NCBI GenBank assembly: GCA_007922225.1
Contig: ML680037.1
Span: 2,338,876-2,402,875, forward strand
Source: Emydura subglobosa
Lineage: Eukaryota > Chordata > Testudines > Chelidae
Reading direction: 5' to 3'
DNA length: 64,000 nt
The notes beneath the pieces were generated by a model. It worked only from the letters and a program-made list of their open reading frames with translations, had not been told where the DNA came from and made no database searches. Positions 13,012-23,409 of the stretch are shown piece by piece. The stretch's first letter is position 1, and each line of letters starts with the position of its first letter. A program made the translations under genes and the position numbers.

Positions 13012-13278
13012 GGCCTTGTCTATACTAGCACTCATGTCAGCAAAACTTTTGTTGCTCTGGGGTATGAAAAACACACCCCTGGAGCGACATAAGATTTGCT
13101 GGCATAAGCGCTCATGTGCACAGCACTATGTCGGTGGGAAACGCTCTCCTGACAACATAGCTACTGCTGCTCATTGAGCTGGTTTTATTATGTCGATAGA
13201 GCACTCGCCCATCGGTGTAACATGGCTACAGGAGTGCTCTTACAGTGGCAGAGCTGTAAGCTTGTAAGTGTAATGGCC
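13012..13278. mobile_element. Harbinger-type MITE nested in the PLE
   Basis: The element starts GGCCTTGTCTATACT and ends AGTGTAATGGCC, and is flanked by TTA at 13009-13011 and TTA at 13279-13281. A 3-base TTA duplication is the hallmark of PIF/Harbinger insertion. PLE sequence continues on both sides (AAATATGTG before, GCTACTTCTGCTAAACAATC after), so the MITE is younger than the PLE. The interior matches 4203-4428. Confidence 0.8.
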
Positions 13279-13324
13279 TTAGCTACTTCTGCTAAACAAT
13301 CTGTTCTATCTTGTAATTAGCTTT

Positions 13325-13482
13325 GACACTCTGAGTAAGTTTCCTAAACCTGAAGAAGAGCTCTGTGTAGCTAAAAAGCTTGTCTCTCTCACCAACAGAA
13401 GTTGGTCCAATAAAAGATATTACCTCACCCACCTTGTCTCTCTAATATCCTAGGACCATCACAGCTACAACAACACTGCATA
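13325..13482 (+). repeat. PLE right terminal repeat, hammerhead core mutated
   Basis: A direct copy of 9351-9510. CTGAAGA is kept at 13350-13356, but the box that should read GAAA has become AAAA (first base near 13374). The stretch after it (AGCTTGTCTCTC, then CAACAGAAGTTGGTCC) is well preserved. Loss of the G in the GAAA box would be expected to abolish a hammerhead ribozyme. Confidence 0.65.
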
Positions 13483-14819
13483 TTACCCCTTGGTTCATTT
13501 TGAATGCAGATACTAGAAATTCATAACATTCTCAATTAAAGTTCATCCACCAGGTTTAACTTTGTTCCCTGAACCTTTACCAATTCACCACATAAAAATC
13601 TCTCCCTATTCCTGTCCACCTTCTGAAGGAGGGCTAAAACCATCCACACCCCAGTGTACCTTCTATCTCTCTGCCAGAAACACCTGTATTTTCAATTCAT
13701 TCTCTATGTGCAGGCTGGAGATCTCAAGTACTCACCCACTATCTCAATAGAGATTCCAGATACCCATATCTCTCTTTGGGCCTGAACATTGATTATACAT
13801 TTGTTATATGATCAATTAATGAAAAACTATATTGTAGTACACATGCATAGTGAGGCAGAGATAAGACTGATGTGGCAATGAAAGAAGAGCTCTCAACTTG
13901 TATTTAGAAAAGAGAAATGGTAAGGGTGGCCCTGTAAAGTTTGCTGTTGGAACCATAACTGACAGTTTCCTAACTTCTTTAGCATTTACATTCTTCGGTA
14001 CTGCATTACTCTGTAGAGATTTTTTTTAAAGGGGGGCATAAATTCTCAGTGTTGATTGTGAGTTAATAGATTTTTTTTGCTGATTTAATATTGATTGTTA
14101 ATCTTTAGGCCTCTTTTGTTTAACTGGATAGTGAAGTCCTCTATTCAGCAAACCACTATGTAAGGACAGTGGCATTGTTATCTTCACAGTGCCTCAACAT
14201 TCTTCTGGGCAAACTACTTCAGCGTCCAAATGGAAAATTCAGTTTTTATTTCAATCCAATTGTGGGTCCCTCTGCTGAGACCTTCAACAGCCAATTAGTG
14301 CCCAGTGTGCTAGTAATTCAACTGCTGGAAACTAATTTTTAGTAATATAAAAGCATAACATCTTGGTGTGCATACTCAGAAAAATGGGTTTCTAAGTGAA
14401 ATAACTTGGCCTTTAAATTGTGTTTTTCCTTAATATCCAAAGTTGCATGTCCACCACACCAAGAGCTGGAAAATTTCAGTTTACAAAGCAAACTTGATGC
14501 AAACTCAAAAAGTGCTGAACTCCTTCCTCCCCCATTCCCTGACATCAAACTGAAACTCGGAGAATGTTTAGATCTAAGTTACACATTGCCAAAAACAGGG
14601 CTTTACAGGGGAACTGCGGACTGATACAGAACTATAACCGCCTAGTTGTTTTTAATGTATTTAATATAGTCACTCCATGAAACTGTATGTCATTAACTTT
14701 ACGGTCTCCTAACCTAAGGCATCAGTGAAAGAAGACGGGGAAAGCCAAATCCGGGAGCCAGCGGGGCCAGTGCAAAATCTTTTCACGTCTTATATTTTAG
14801 TTTTCAACAAAGAGGAAAA
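13483..14819. other. Intergenic, no gene recognised
   Basis: Short frames at 13562-13750, 14339-14548 and 14406-14624 have no recognisable similarity. No repeat family could be named. The stretch leads into the CpG island. Confidence 0.55.
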
Positions 14820-15884
14820 TGTGTCCAACATCCCGGGTCCCGGGAACTCGGTGCTTCCCGAGGCGGGCGCTCTGCACGGGAGTTTCACAGAATGCAACTG
14901 GTTCAATGCAGCTCCATGCACCAGGCTCGGCCGGCTCAGTAACCTGGCACCGCCGGGCAGTGGCACGGCAAGGCACCGGAGAGCGGGGACACGGGAGGGA
15001 GGGACGGACAGGCGCGGGGTCGTTAGCAAAGCCCTAGATCTGCCCCCGGCATCCCTGCCAGCCCCACGCCCGACACTCGCCTTTCTCCTAAGAGACTAAC
15101 GCAGGCAACAACTCACCCAAAGCAAGAGCCGCAGTCCGGGGTGCAAAGTTGCGCGCCGCGCAGGGCTGCAGCCAGAGCAAGGACCCGCGCGCGGGGGAGG
15201 CGGGGAGATGCGCGGCGCGGCCGCCGCTCCCCGGGTGACTCAGGTGGCGGACTGGAGGGCGAGTGACAAGCCGAGCCTCCCGGCTCGCCGCTCGCACGCG
15301 ATCCTCAGCCCGGCCTGCGGGCAGCAGAGGGCGCTGCGGAGGCAGGAAGCTGCGGCCGCCAGCCGGGGGGGCGAAGGAGGCGCGGCTGAGAGGAGCCGGG
15401 GGGCGGCCGGGCGGGGGAGGCGGGACGGTGTGACGGGGCCCGGCGGCCCGCCCGGGGCTGCTGCCCCGCCGCGAATGCGCGCTGCCAGCCACCCACCCAC
15501 CCCCCTCGTCCCCCCGCCTGGCCGGGCTGCAGCCGCTCCGGAGTGAGCCGCGCTAAGCCGGCAGCCCCAGAGCGCGGCGTGGCAGAGCCCCGGAGCCCCC
15601 CAGCCCCTCCGCCGCCCTGCAGGCGCCTGTCATGCTGCTCTGCGCAGCCCGGCTCAGCTGCTCTGCCCCTGTCCCGCCTCCCCGGGACACTTCAGCGGCT
15701 CTTGCCCCCTAGTGTGACATTTTGCTGGTACTGCCGGCCCCGGCCTTTCAAAGGAGCTCTTGTCCCGAGCACAGCTCGCCACAGCCACTCAGAGAGGGAC
15801 CCTGCAGCCACCTGCCGTCTGATGTTTGCTGCGGCTGCCCAGAGTCCGTATTTTTGGACTGTGCTGTGTTGGTGGAGCCCGACA
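14820..15884. promoter_or_regulatory. CpG island, probable promoter
   Basis: The segment is very GC-rich with dense CpG, strongest at about 15140-15640, in an otherwise AT-rich window. It contains Sp1-type GGGCGG boxes around 15402-15425. All six frames give long arginine/alanine/proline-rich open frames typical of CpG islands; none resembles a known protein, including TMEFF1, the gene expected downstream of MSANTD3. It probably marks the transcription start of an unidentified transcript, perhaps an alternative or non-coding first exon of TMEFF1 or a lncRNA. The gene assignment is inference. Confidence 0.7.
15107..15125 (-). other. Candidate splice donor at CpG island edge
   Basis: On the minus strand the sequence reads TTGG followed by GTGAGT, with the exon ending at 15117 and GT at 15116-15115. 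This is a near-consensus donor placed at the edge of the CpG island, as expected for a minus-strand first exon. The frame before it (ending in LALG) does not match TMEFF1 exon 1. Confidence 0.4.
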
Positions 15885-16078
15885 GGACAAGGTGAGCGAG
15901 GGGATCTCTTTTCTGGGGCCCACTTCTGTTGGTGAGAGAGAGACGCTTTGCCTCTCGCAGAGCGCTTCTCCAGGACGAAGAAGAAGAAGAGCTCTGTGGA
16001 AGCTCCAAAGCGTGTCTCTTTCACCAGCCGAAATTGGTCCAGTAAAAGATAACACCTCAGCCACCTTGCCTCTATTTT
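15885..16078. repeat. Inverted pair of PLE terminal repeats (palindrome)
   Basis: 15885-15974 matches the PLE terminal repeat in minus orientation (AAGGTGAGCGAGG, then CACTTCTGTTGGTGAGAGAG, ending CTTCTCCAGG). 15975-16078 matches it in plus orientation (AAGAGCTCTGTGGAAGCTCC, then GTGTCTCTTTCACCAG, then ACACCTCAGCCACCTTGCC). Together they form an imperfect ~190-base palindrome next to the CpG island. The hammerhead boxes are degraded: GAAA has become CAAA, and the CTGAAGA box is disrupted by extra GAA triplets. Confidence 0.75.
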
Positions 16079-16984
16079 TTGAGCGTCGTGCATCTATTTT
16101 ATGACATATAGCTAGGCTGGGAAGAGGGAGATTTTTATCAGTAAATGTCAGTGGGGGTCAATTTCACGTACGCACACACAAACCAACCAAACCAAATATT
16201 TCTATCAGTAACAATAGAAATGTACAGCTAGGCAAAGTAAGAAAGATGCTCCTTGGAACTTATTAGGGTTTGATTTAAGGATATTTACTTCGTATATTTT
16301 GACGGGCTGTTGACAATTGTGTTTTAACAGCTATACAACTTTAATTTCTTGAGTCCCAACATATACTGTCGTTAAATAATTATTGTCTTCCCCCCATTAG
16401 TTCCTGCAATTATGAAAATTTGAATGGATACAAATGTTAAAAGTGCTTACAATAAACATCTATCTTATCCATCGACATTATGAGAAAAGAAAAATCGAAT
16501 TCTGCCAAACCTTCATATAGATTATATTGCAAGGTCATAGTTAACTCATCTAAAGCTCCCTTGACATTAGTGCTTCCCATTTATGTTTCTCATTAAATAG
16601 CTGTGGTTTTGGATGCCCTGTCCCAGATCAATTAACTTGCATTTGTCCAAAGGGTATATCATTTGATTATTCCTGCCCCTATTTCTAACAGCTGTAGGTT
16701 TCTGTCCTCTCTAGTATTTGGAATACCTCCTGATTTCTGTTGAACCTCCTACCCTAGAACCTTCCCTCTTTGCTGAATGCCTCCTCCCCCAGATCATTTA
16801 TAAAGATTCTAAATAAGATGCAACCTAGCATTGAGCTGGATAAGTTCTCCCAACTTGATATGCTCTTTTCTGTCAGACTGCTTTACTGAATGTCCTGCAG
16901 CCAATTTTCTATTCACGTGACAGCACTTACAGCTAAGCAAATATGAATTAGTTTTCCTGGTAAGATTGAGATACTGTAAAAATG
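16079..16984. other. Intergenic, no gene recognised
   Basis: AT-rich sequence without conserved frames or a named repeat. The tract around 16640-16950 (TTCTGTCCTCTCTAGT and similar) may be old repeat, but no family is assigned. Confidence 0.5.
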
Positions 16985-17340
16985 CTGTACTAAAGTCCAG
17001 GTTATATTATGGTAGTTAAGGATCAAGGTCCCATTGTAATAGACACTGTATACATACATAATAAAGTCCCTGCGCTGAAAGGTTTACAAATTAAATATGA
17101 GACAACAGGTGGATACAAAGAAACACAAGGAAGAGCATAAGGTAACAATGGAGTCGTTATGAATAGTATGGTAAGCACCAGTCACAATACACTAACTACC
17201 TAACCATTGTTGAGAAAAAAAATGTATGTATTATGACAGAGGAGAGGTTTAATGATGAGACTCAAAAGAGTAGAATAATAATATGGTCTTACAGATGTTT
17301 AGAGGGAGCTTCTTCCATGCAGAGGGGAATGCACTTCCTC
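16985..17340 (-). repeat. Old L2-like/MIR-tailed repeat
   Basis: The phrases GGTCCCATTGTAATAGACAC, AAAGTCCCTGCGCTGAAAGG and GAGACAACAGGTGGATAC belong to a common reptile repeat whose short form is the SINE tail at 61155-61300, in the same orientation. The copy is strongly diverged. Placing it with L2/MIR-type LINE tails is inference. Confidence 0.45.
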
Positions 17341-17644
17341 TACTGCACTTCCTTCATCCACTGATATTTAAATTCTGTTAAAGTAATCAAGCTCTTCAGG
17401 CAAGAATTGTTTTTGATCAACTCACACTACTGGTTGCTCATGGTTATTTTAGCTATGTACAAAACTTTTTTCTCTTTGCTTACTCCATTATTTTATTCAA
17501 GTTAGATTTATTGACCAACTGCCAGATAGTTCAGCTTTTCTTCCTTGAATGTCTGCTTTTTTCCCCAGTCTTCCCCAGTTACCTTTTATTTTTCAAATGT
17601 AACTGTAAGTGGATCATTAAATTCCATCAGCACTCTTGGAGGCA

Positions 17645-17775
17645 TGGTCTGCAGACTGCTGAGCCATCTGGTTCTGATCCAGCAAAGCATGTACTTGCTG
17701 TTTAAAATTAAGCATATGTTTGAGTGCCTTGCTGCATCAGGACAGGACTCAGAACTAAGTCCCAAATCATCAAGA
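17645..17775. repeat. Palindromic MITE remnant
   Basis: A left part (TTCTGATCCAGCAAAGCATG) and a right part (GAGTGCCTTGCTGCATCAGG) are inverted versions of one motif. They flank a core with AAAATTAAGCATATG. This is a known style of short palindromic element in sauropsid genomes. No target duplication is clear. Confidence 0.5.
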
Positions 17776-17788
17776 CCTGTTTTATATG

Positions 17789-17852
17789 GGAATACTTGTA
17801 AAGTATGAAAATTATGTGTATCTATATAATTTTCATACTTTACAAATATTCC
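17789..17852. repeat. Near-perfect 27-base hairpin
   Basis: Arms at 17789-17815 and 17826-17852 are complementary at 26 of 27 positions, around a 10-base loop (GTGTATCTAT). They start GGAATACTTGTAAAGTATG on the left. The arms are AT-rich and longer and cleaner than expected by chance. It could be a young hairpin MITE, a replication-slippage palindrome or, less likely, a small-RNA precursor. Confidence 0.75.
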
Positions 17853-19615
17853 AATACCTGTATTTTTAAACCTTATCAATAGTTTTCATTATTTCTTACC
17901 TGTTCCACCTTCACTCATCTTGCTGAAGATAGTGAATTCCAGAGTTATAATCAATTTTAGCATAATCATTATTTGTATGTCCTTACTCACAAAATATCAT
18001 TTTATCTCTAGTATTTTCCCTTGATATAGTTGCAAAAGCCCTTTTTATGCCCCTTTACTCATTTTGTTAGCATTAAGTTAATTCTATCTATTGTTTTTAG
18101 GGCACAGGGGGTTATTGCCCTTATTTTTTCCCTGATGCCTGAACTGACATTGTATGCTCTTCCATTAGACAGTCTTAATATTCTCATGTTTTCAGGTATT
18201 CTTTCATGAAGCCATATTGGTTGCCTCTTGGTTTTTTTCATCCTTCTTTCCGCTCCTCCCCAGGAAGAATTACTGTTAATTAATAATTGAGTTGAAGTAC
18301 ATCTTTTGAGTGGGTAAGGCTATTGACTTTGATGCTGCTGCCTAACCCTATAGGTGCCTAAGTTTCCACTGGCAAAGTCCCCTAAATTTTCCCAAATGCA
18401 TCCTGACACCACCACTGTGCTTGGCTCCTAAGCCTCAGCAGCATTCACAAACTGTGATCTCACTGTGATTTACAGTGATCTCGCCTGTAGGGACATACTC
18501 AGAGGCTGCCTTTGAGCATGTCTACTAAATCAGACCCTACACAGAACAGCTGATGAGGTGCTGGTGCCATAAAATACTTGAGTAGTCATTGGGCCAAAAA
18601 GAGAGAGAGCACGTGAGAATGACTCTATAGCCTTCTGGCTGGGGCCCTCACCTAGGAAGTGGGGACACATGGGTTCTGAGTCCTGCTCCAATGACTATTT
18701 AATTAATACTAAGTGGAACAATTTCAACTGGAGAGATTGAGAGAGACCTCTCCCAGAGCACCCTTCATCCTGGTGGTTAGGGGAGGCCTGGGTTCAAGGG
18801 CTGCTCCAGAATCGGAGAGGCACTTTCTTCTCTTCAGTTTTATGAATTTGGTCCTTCACTTTTTTTGCTTTCATTTAAAAAAAGTGTAAAGTGTCCAAAA
18901 TTGAAACACAACGTTTTGTGCAACCCAAAATGAAAAATTTCCAACTTTTTTAATTTGTTGAAATTTCTGAAAAAGTTTGGTTTCTGTTTGAGCCAATTCT
19001 TTTTCTTTAGTTTTGCAGGACTACCAGAGAGTGACAAATCTGTTATTCTCATAGCTCAGTTCTCGGTGCATGTTCAAATGGTGCTTTTCTGTAGCTTACA
19101 GCTAATTCAGTCATAGCAAGGTTTCTGTGGCAGCCTTGCTACCAGTACTTCAGAATGATTTATCACCTTTTCTCTGTGTTTTAAAACTAGTTTAAAAGTA
19201 GTATCTGTGTTACAATGGAGAGCTGCAGACTGATGATCACTGATTCAGCCACCCTGAAGATTTCAAAAACAAACCAATTGTTTCTTTAAACAACATTTCT
19301 TAGGAGTTTGGGATAGCTGAAACAGTTCTCTTTTTTCATTTGTTAGTTTGCAGCCACAAGTGAGAACTTTTTTTCTGTTTTCAACATGTGTGAGTGATTT
19401 ATCTATAAAATAATATACAAGCTAGTTTGAATGTATATGTGCTTGAAGTGGCTTTCCTATAAAATAGTATACATGTTGGTTTGAATGTTTGAAAGAGAGA
19501 GGTGTACTTAAGGGTTGGTGCTGTCTCTGTGTGTGTGAGTTTTTAAGTAAGTTAAAGAATACTATATGAAAACATGCACATTTTACCCAATTCTCTCTAG
19601 GTTAAGGAGAGCTTA
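17853..19615. other. Intergenic with tRNA-like SINE debris
   Basis: No gene is seen. Two tRNA-like head phrases appear at about 18636-18690 (GGCCCTCACCTAGGAAGTGG, then GGGTTCTGAGTCC) and 18770-18810 (GGTGGTTAGG, then GGGTTCAAGG). They resemble the better array at 23982-24495. A 36-base direct similarity (AAAATAATATACAAGC and AAAATAGTATACATG) occurs at 19407 and 19461. Confidence 0.5.
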
Positions 19616-19619
19616 TATA

Positions 19620-19945
19620 TATAAGTAGGGTAGATCTAACAGCAGCTGTGATATATAATTCCCAGCTCAGGTAGATATACAGGTGCAAGTTCTGCTTGAG
19701 CTAGTGTGCTAAAATTAGCAGCATGGCTGCTGTAGCAAGGATGGTAGCTTGGTCTAGCCACCTGAGTCCAACCCCATCCAACATCCTAGGTAAATACTCA
19801 GGAGGCTAGTCTGAGCTGCTGCCCTGCCATTGCAGCCATGCAGCTATATTTAGGTGAGCTAGTGCATGTATGTCTACCGAGCTGGACATTACACCTCCCA
19901 GCTGCTGTACCCTGTCACCTCCCAGCTGTAGACATACCCTTAGTG
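19620..19945. mobile_element. MITE remnant
   Basis: The left end near GGGTAGATCTAACAGCAGC and the right end near CCCAGCTGTAGACATACCC are inverted. The interior is rich in CAGCTC and GAGCTAG boxes in both orientations. The end motif (GTAGACATACCC) is shared with other Harbinger/hAT-like MITEs in the window. No clean target duplication was found. Confidence 0.5.
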
Positions 19946-20564
19946 ATATTTTATCTAGCCTTTTAAGAATTTTAAAAAATAACAAAATTTTCCTACTTGC
20001 ATGGTTTTAATTTTAATGGTTTAAGTTGTAAATATATAACAAGTGTTTTCTCCATTCATTATTGTTATAAGGGGTCATTAATGGCTTTGAAGTCAGATGT
20101 AACTATTGGTCTGAGGTTAGAAAATTGATGCAAGAATTATTCCAGGACCCACACCCTCCCAAGTTCCCATGAGCACGGTGCTAGGAACAAACCCTAATGT
20201 CTCTAAAGTAGAAGACAGACATCTGTTTAAAATATTTGTAGTTGCACCCAATGAATGTGTTTTATCACTTTGGTTACAAAAACATATATCCTCAGCAGAA
20301 CCAAGAAAAAAGTATCAAGAGAAATGGAGTGACTTATGGCCTGTGTTAGATTAAAAATTGATCTAGTTGAGGAAAGAGGGATCAATTGGGATGAATTAAC
20401 TTTTAAAAATTAAACAACAGAAATTTTACAGAATCAATGAGTGCCTACTGGAGTGTATACCCTATGATGTCTCAGCTCTGCTGCATTCCCTTACCTTTAG
20501 TATTTGCTTCCTTTCTCTTGATACCTATGTAAGGATAATAACAATTTTGTGTGGATCAAATTTG
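19946..20564. other. Intergenic, nothing recognised
   Basis: AT-rich; the only frame (20169-20354, 61 codons) has no recognisable domain. Confidence 0.55.
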
Positions 20565-20755
20565 TAATGGTCTTTACATGCCTAAAGATGCAGATAGGTG
20601 CCTAGAGGGATTTTCTAAAGCACCACAGCAAGTTAAGCACCTAAATCCCATTGATTTCAGAGGGAGTTAAGCACCTAGAGGCTTTTGAAACTCCCACTAG
20701 ATGCCTACCTGCATCTCTAGGTGCCTAAATACCTTTACAAATTTGGTCCTTTATC
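20565..20755. repeat. Palindromic repeat remnant
   Basis: GCAGATAGGTGCCTAGAGG at the left and CATCTCTAGGTGCCTAAATAC at the right flank the phrases AAATCCCATTGATTTCAG and GTTAAGCACCTAGAGGC. The phrases are partly inverted, in the style of short DNA-transposon relics. Confidence 0.45.
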
Positions 20756-20849
20756 TTTAAATAAAAAATAATATTTGCTTTCTTCCAAGAAAAGTGTTAT
20801 AAAAATACATAATTTATACCACAGATTATATATGATGTCATTATATATA

Positions 20850-21249
20850 NNNNNNNNNNNNNNNNNNNNNNNNNNNNNNNNNNNNNNNNNNNNNNNNNNN
20901 NNNNNNNNNNNNNNNNNNNNNNNNNNNNNNNNNNNNNNNNNNNNNNNNNNNNNNNNNNNNNNNNNNNNNNNNNNNNNNNNNNNNNNNNNNNNNNNNNNNN
21001 NNNNNNNNNNNNNNNNNNNNNNNNNNNNNNNNNNNNNNNNNNNNNNNNNNNNNNNNNNNNNNNNNNNNNNNNNNNNNNNNNNNNNNNNNNNNNNNNNNNN
21101 NNNNNNNNNNNNNNNNNNNNNNNNNNNNNNNNNNNNNNNNNNNNNNNNNNNNNNNNNNNNNNNNNNNNNNNNNNNNNNNNNNNNNNNNNNNNNNNNNNNN
21201 NNNNNNNNNNNNNNNNNNNNNNNNNNNNNNNNNNNNNNNNNNNNNNNNN
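20850..21249. other. Assembly gap, 400 N
   Basis: Exactly 400 unknown bases, probably a placeholder size. It is bordered by TATATA-rich sequence on both sides. The apparent frames running through it are artefacts. Confidence 0.98.
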
Positions 21250-21285
21250 TTCCACAATCATTATATATATATAATGATTGTGGAA
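21250..21285. repeat. Perfect 36-base palindrome beside the gap
   Basis: The 36 bases are fully self-complementary, starting TTCCACAATCATTATATA and reading the reverse complement from the centre. The sequence left of the gap (CACAGATTATATATGATGTC) is similar in style. A self-complementary AT array would explain why the assembly broke here. Confidence 0.85.
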
Positions 21286-21635
21286 AACACATTGAGTTGT
21301 TTTTGCTAACAGATTTATAAATATCTCTTTTTGCTAAACAGGTCTGTTTGCAAGTATTTTAAAACACCTTGCTCTCTTTTTACATGTTAGATTTTCTCAT
21401 TATTATAACAGCAGTTCTTCATGCTTTCTACAGATAGTGTTATGGATCAGTCATTGGGTTATGGACCATATACAGAATCCTATTACCTCCATTTTCTCTC
21501 TAGTTATGGAGACTCTTAGGGTTCTCGTAGCATCTTAGTTAGGTCCTCCTCCACAGATTACATCTACACTGCAAATTAAAGTATGATTGTAGCACATCTG
21601 CTTTAACTTTAATGTAACTGTGACTAACAAGTTTC
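21286..21635. other. Intergenic, nothing recognised
   Basis: A short MITE-like phrase (ATTACATCTACACTGCAAAT at about 21558) resembles Harbinger ends. No element can be delimited and no gene is seen. Confidence 0.5.
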
Positions 21636-22075
21636 TCTCTCTTCTTACATTTTAGCCTTTTTCATGCTTTTAGCTATGTTTCTTTATCATGTCTAGGGGT
21701 GGTGCTACTAATCAGTCGTTGTTTTAGTCACTCTGGGCCTGACACCAAATCTTTGTGATTTCCCACCATAGGTAAAGAGGGCCTTGAGATGGTCATGTAG
21801 TTTTGGGACAAATATCTCCAGTTATTCATTGAGGAAAGCACATTGGGTGTTTTAACACGTAGATTCTAACAGCGCTTTTTAAAAAAATATATTTTATTTT
21901 TACAAATATCAGTTTCTTCCCTTAATGTCTCTTTGCATGTATTTTTAAACTCTCTCTTTTAGCTTTTTCATAGCTTTTAGCTGTGTTTCTTTTCATTTCT
22001 AGGAGTGGTGCTACTTATTAGTCACTAGTTTAGCGTTTCTTGGCCTGACATCCAATCCCTCCCCAGGTGGGCCTT
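21636..22075 (+). repeat. Old tandem duplication, offset about 306
   Basis: The segments 21640-21760 and 21945-22070 are similar over their length. Both run through TTAGC(C)TTTTTCAT, TTTTAGCT(A/G)TGTTTCTTT, GGTGGTGCTACT or GTGGTGCTACTTA, and GGCCTGACA. The offset is about 306 bases. It is either a local duplication or two copies of one repeat. Confidence 0.65.
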
Positions 22076-23409
22076 CCATTTGCAAATGAGGGGATGGAAA
22101 GGGTTAGGTCAGGTCCTAGAAGGGAGAGGTAATTAAATCACATCCAGGAAATCTTCATCATTATTCCATCATCATTCTTATGTTATCAGTCTCTTAATCT
22201 CATCCATCAGTCTCGTTCTGACAGAAACTAGGGCCAGTAAATTACTGACATCATTCAAGAAGTCATCCTCTGCTTTATTGATAGCTCTGAGGAGTGGGTC
22301 AGATGCAGGATCCTGCAGCTTTCTGTGTTCCTCTGATTCCTTTTGTCAGTCTCACACCTTGGGCTAAAGTCCCAAGATGGGGGGGGATGCCTCCTACATT
22401 GGCAAGTACTGGGGGGAACAGAGTTTCTGCCAGATACAGGTTGCCAACTGGCCTTTATATGCACTGAAAATTCCTTTTTAAACAGATATTTTTGGACAAC
22501 CCAAATGTAATCCATTTCTATAGACTGCTAAAACATTCAGGAATTGTTATCAGCTGTGCTGAAATCCCTGAGCATGGGTTACTTTATCAAAGTCACACAT
22601 GATAGAAAAAGCAGTTTTTCTTTGTATTCCTTCATCCTATTTCCTTCCTTCGTTAAAACGTGAAGGAATTTTATTTTGCTAAAATGACTAAGACCCAAAT
22701 ATAAGGAATCTTGACTTAGTATTGAGGAGGTGGAAAGGTGCAACGACAAATGATAAACAATCTGGATATCGACATGTAAAAATGTGACTTGACAAATGGA
22801 ATAACCACATCTGGCACTTGATTTATTGATTACACCGTGCACTATGTTGTGTTAGTTCCTTAATATGCTGATTTCAACTGACTTGTGGTCACTGGTTCCA
22901 AGTTTCCCTATTGCTTTCACATTCTGAATGAATTCCTTGTTTTTTTTACAACTAAATACGTCGTTTTAAGTAAAAGATATTCATGTTTAAGGCACAAATG
23001 CAGTACCCTTATATGTCAAACTATTGTGTGTAACCACAGATTTTGACCATTATTAATGCCCATTCACACATGCCTAGGATGCTGCTGAAGTTAGTTTCCC
23101 AAGCGCCTCAGTTCCATGTCTTTTTTACTCTAGAGATAGAAATAATCTGCATTTCAAGGAACTAAAGGAAAAAAGTAAGAAAAATACAGAATAAAACTTA
23201 TTTCTGAGGGAAAGCGCCCATGAAGTTTTATATTGGGTATAAAATCAAACATTTCTGTCATCATGATTAATCCTTTGCTTGATCAGGGCTTGAAAGAGAA
23301 TTTTTTATCTGAACAATTGCTTCTTAGTAGATCCTTATTGACTACAAAGTGGAAGACGTTAGACACCAAGTGCTCAATTCTGCCAGGGCATTGGGGTAGT
23401 TGGAAGATA
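22076..23409. other. Intergenic, no gene recognised
   Basis: Minus-strand frames at 22255-22515 and 22579-22842 and a plus frame at 23233-23415 lack recognisable similarity or splice structure. No repeat family is named. Confidence 0.5.

Larger units (their letters stand above)
9351..13482 (+). mobile_element. Penelope-like retroelement (PLE), decayed
   Basis: Two long similar sequences in direct orientation (9351-9510 and 13325-13482) bracket fragments of a reverse transcriptase and a GIY-YIG endonuclease region. That architecture defines Penelope-like elements (established knowledge). The coding region is broken by many stops, by an unrelated insertion at about 10640-11372 and by a MITE at 13012-13278. 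Neptune-type PLEs with an N-terminal ORF part, RT and GIY-YIG fit best. The copy cannot be mobile on its own. Confidence 0.85.

Noticed and set aside
15088..15546. Long GC-rich frames in the CpG island, both strands
   Set aside because: They are Ala/Arg/Pro-rich in every frame, as any CpG island gives, and none matches TMEFF1 or another family.
15885..15900. Plus-strand splice donor AAGGTGAGC following an ORF
   Set aside because: It lies inside an inverted Penelope terminal repeat, so the donor-like string is explained by the repeat.
20735..21320. Frames of 138-185 codons
   Set aside because: Almost entirely translated N from the assembly gap.
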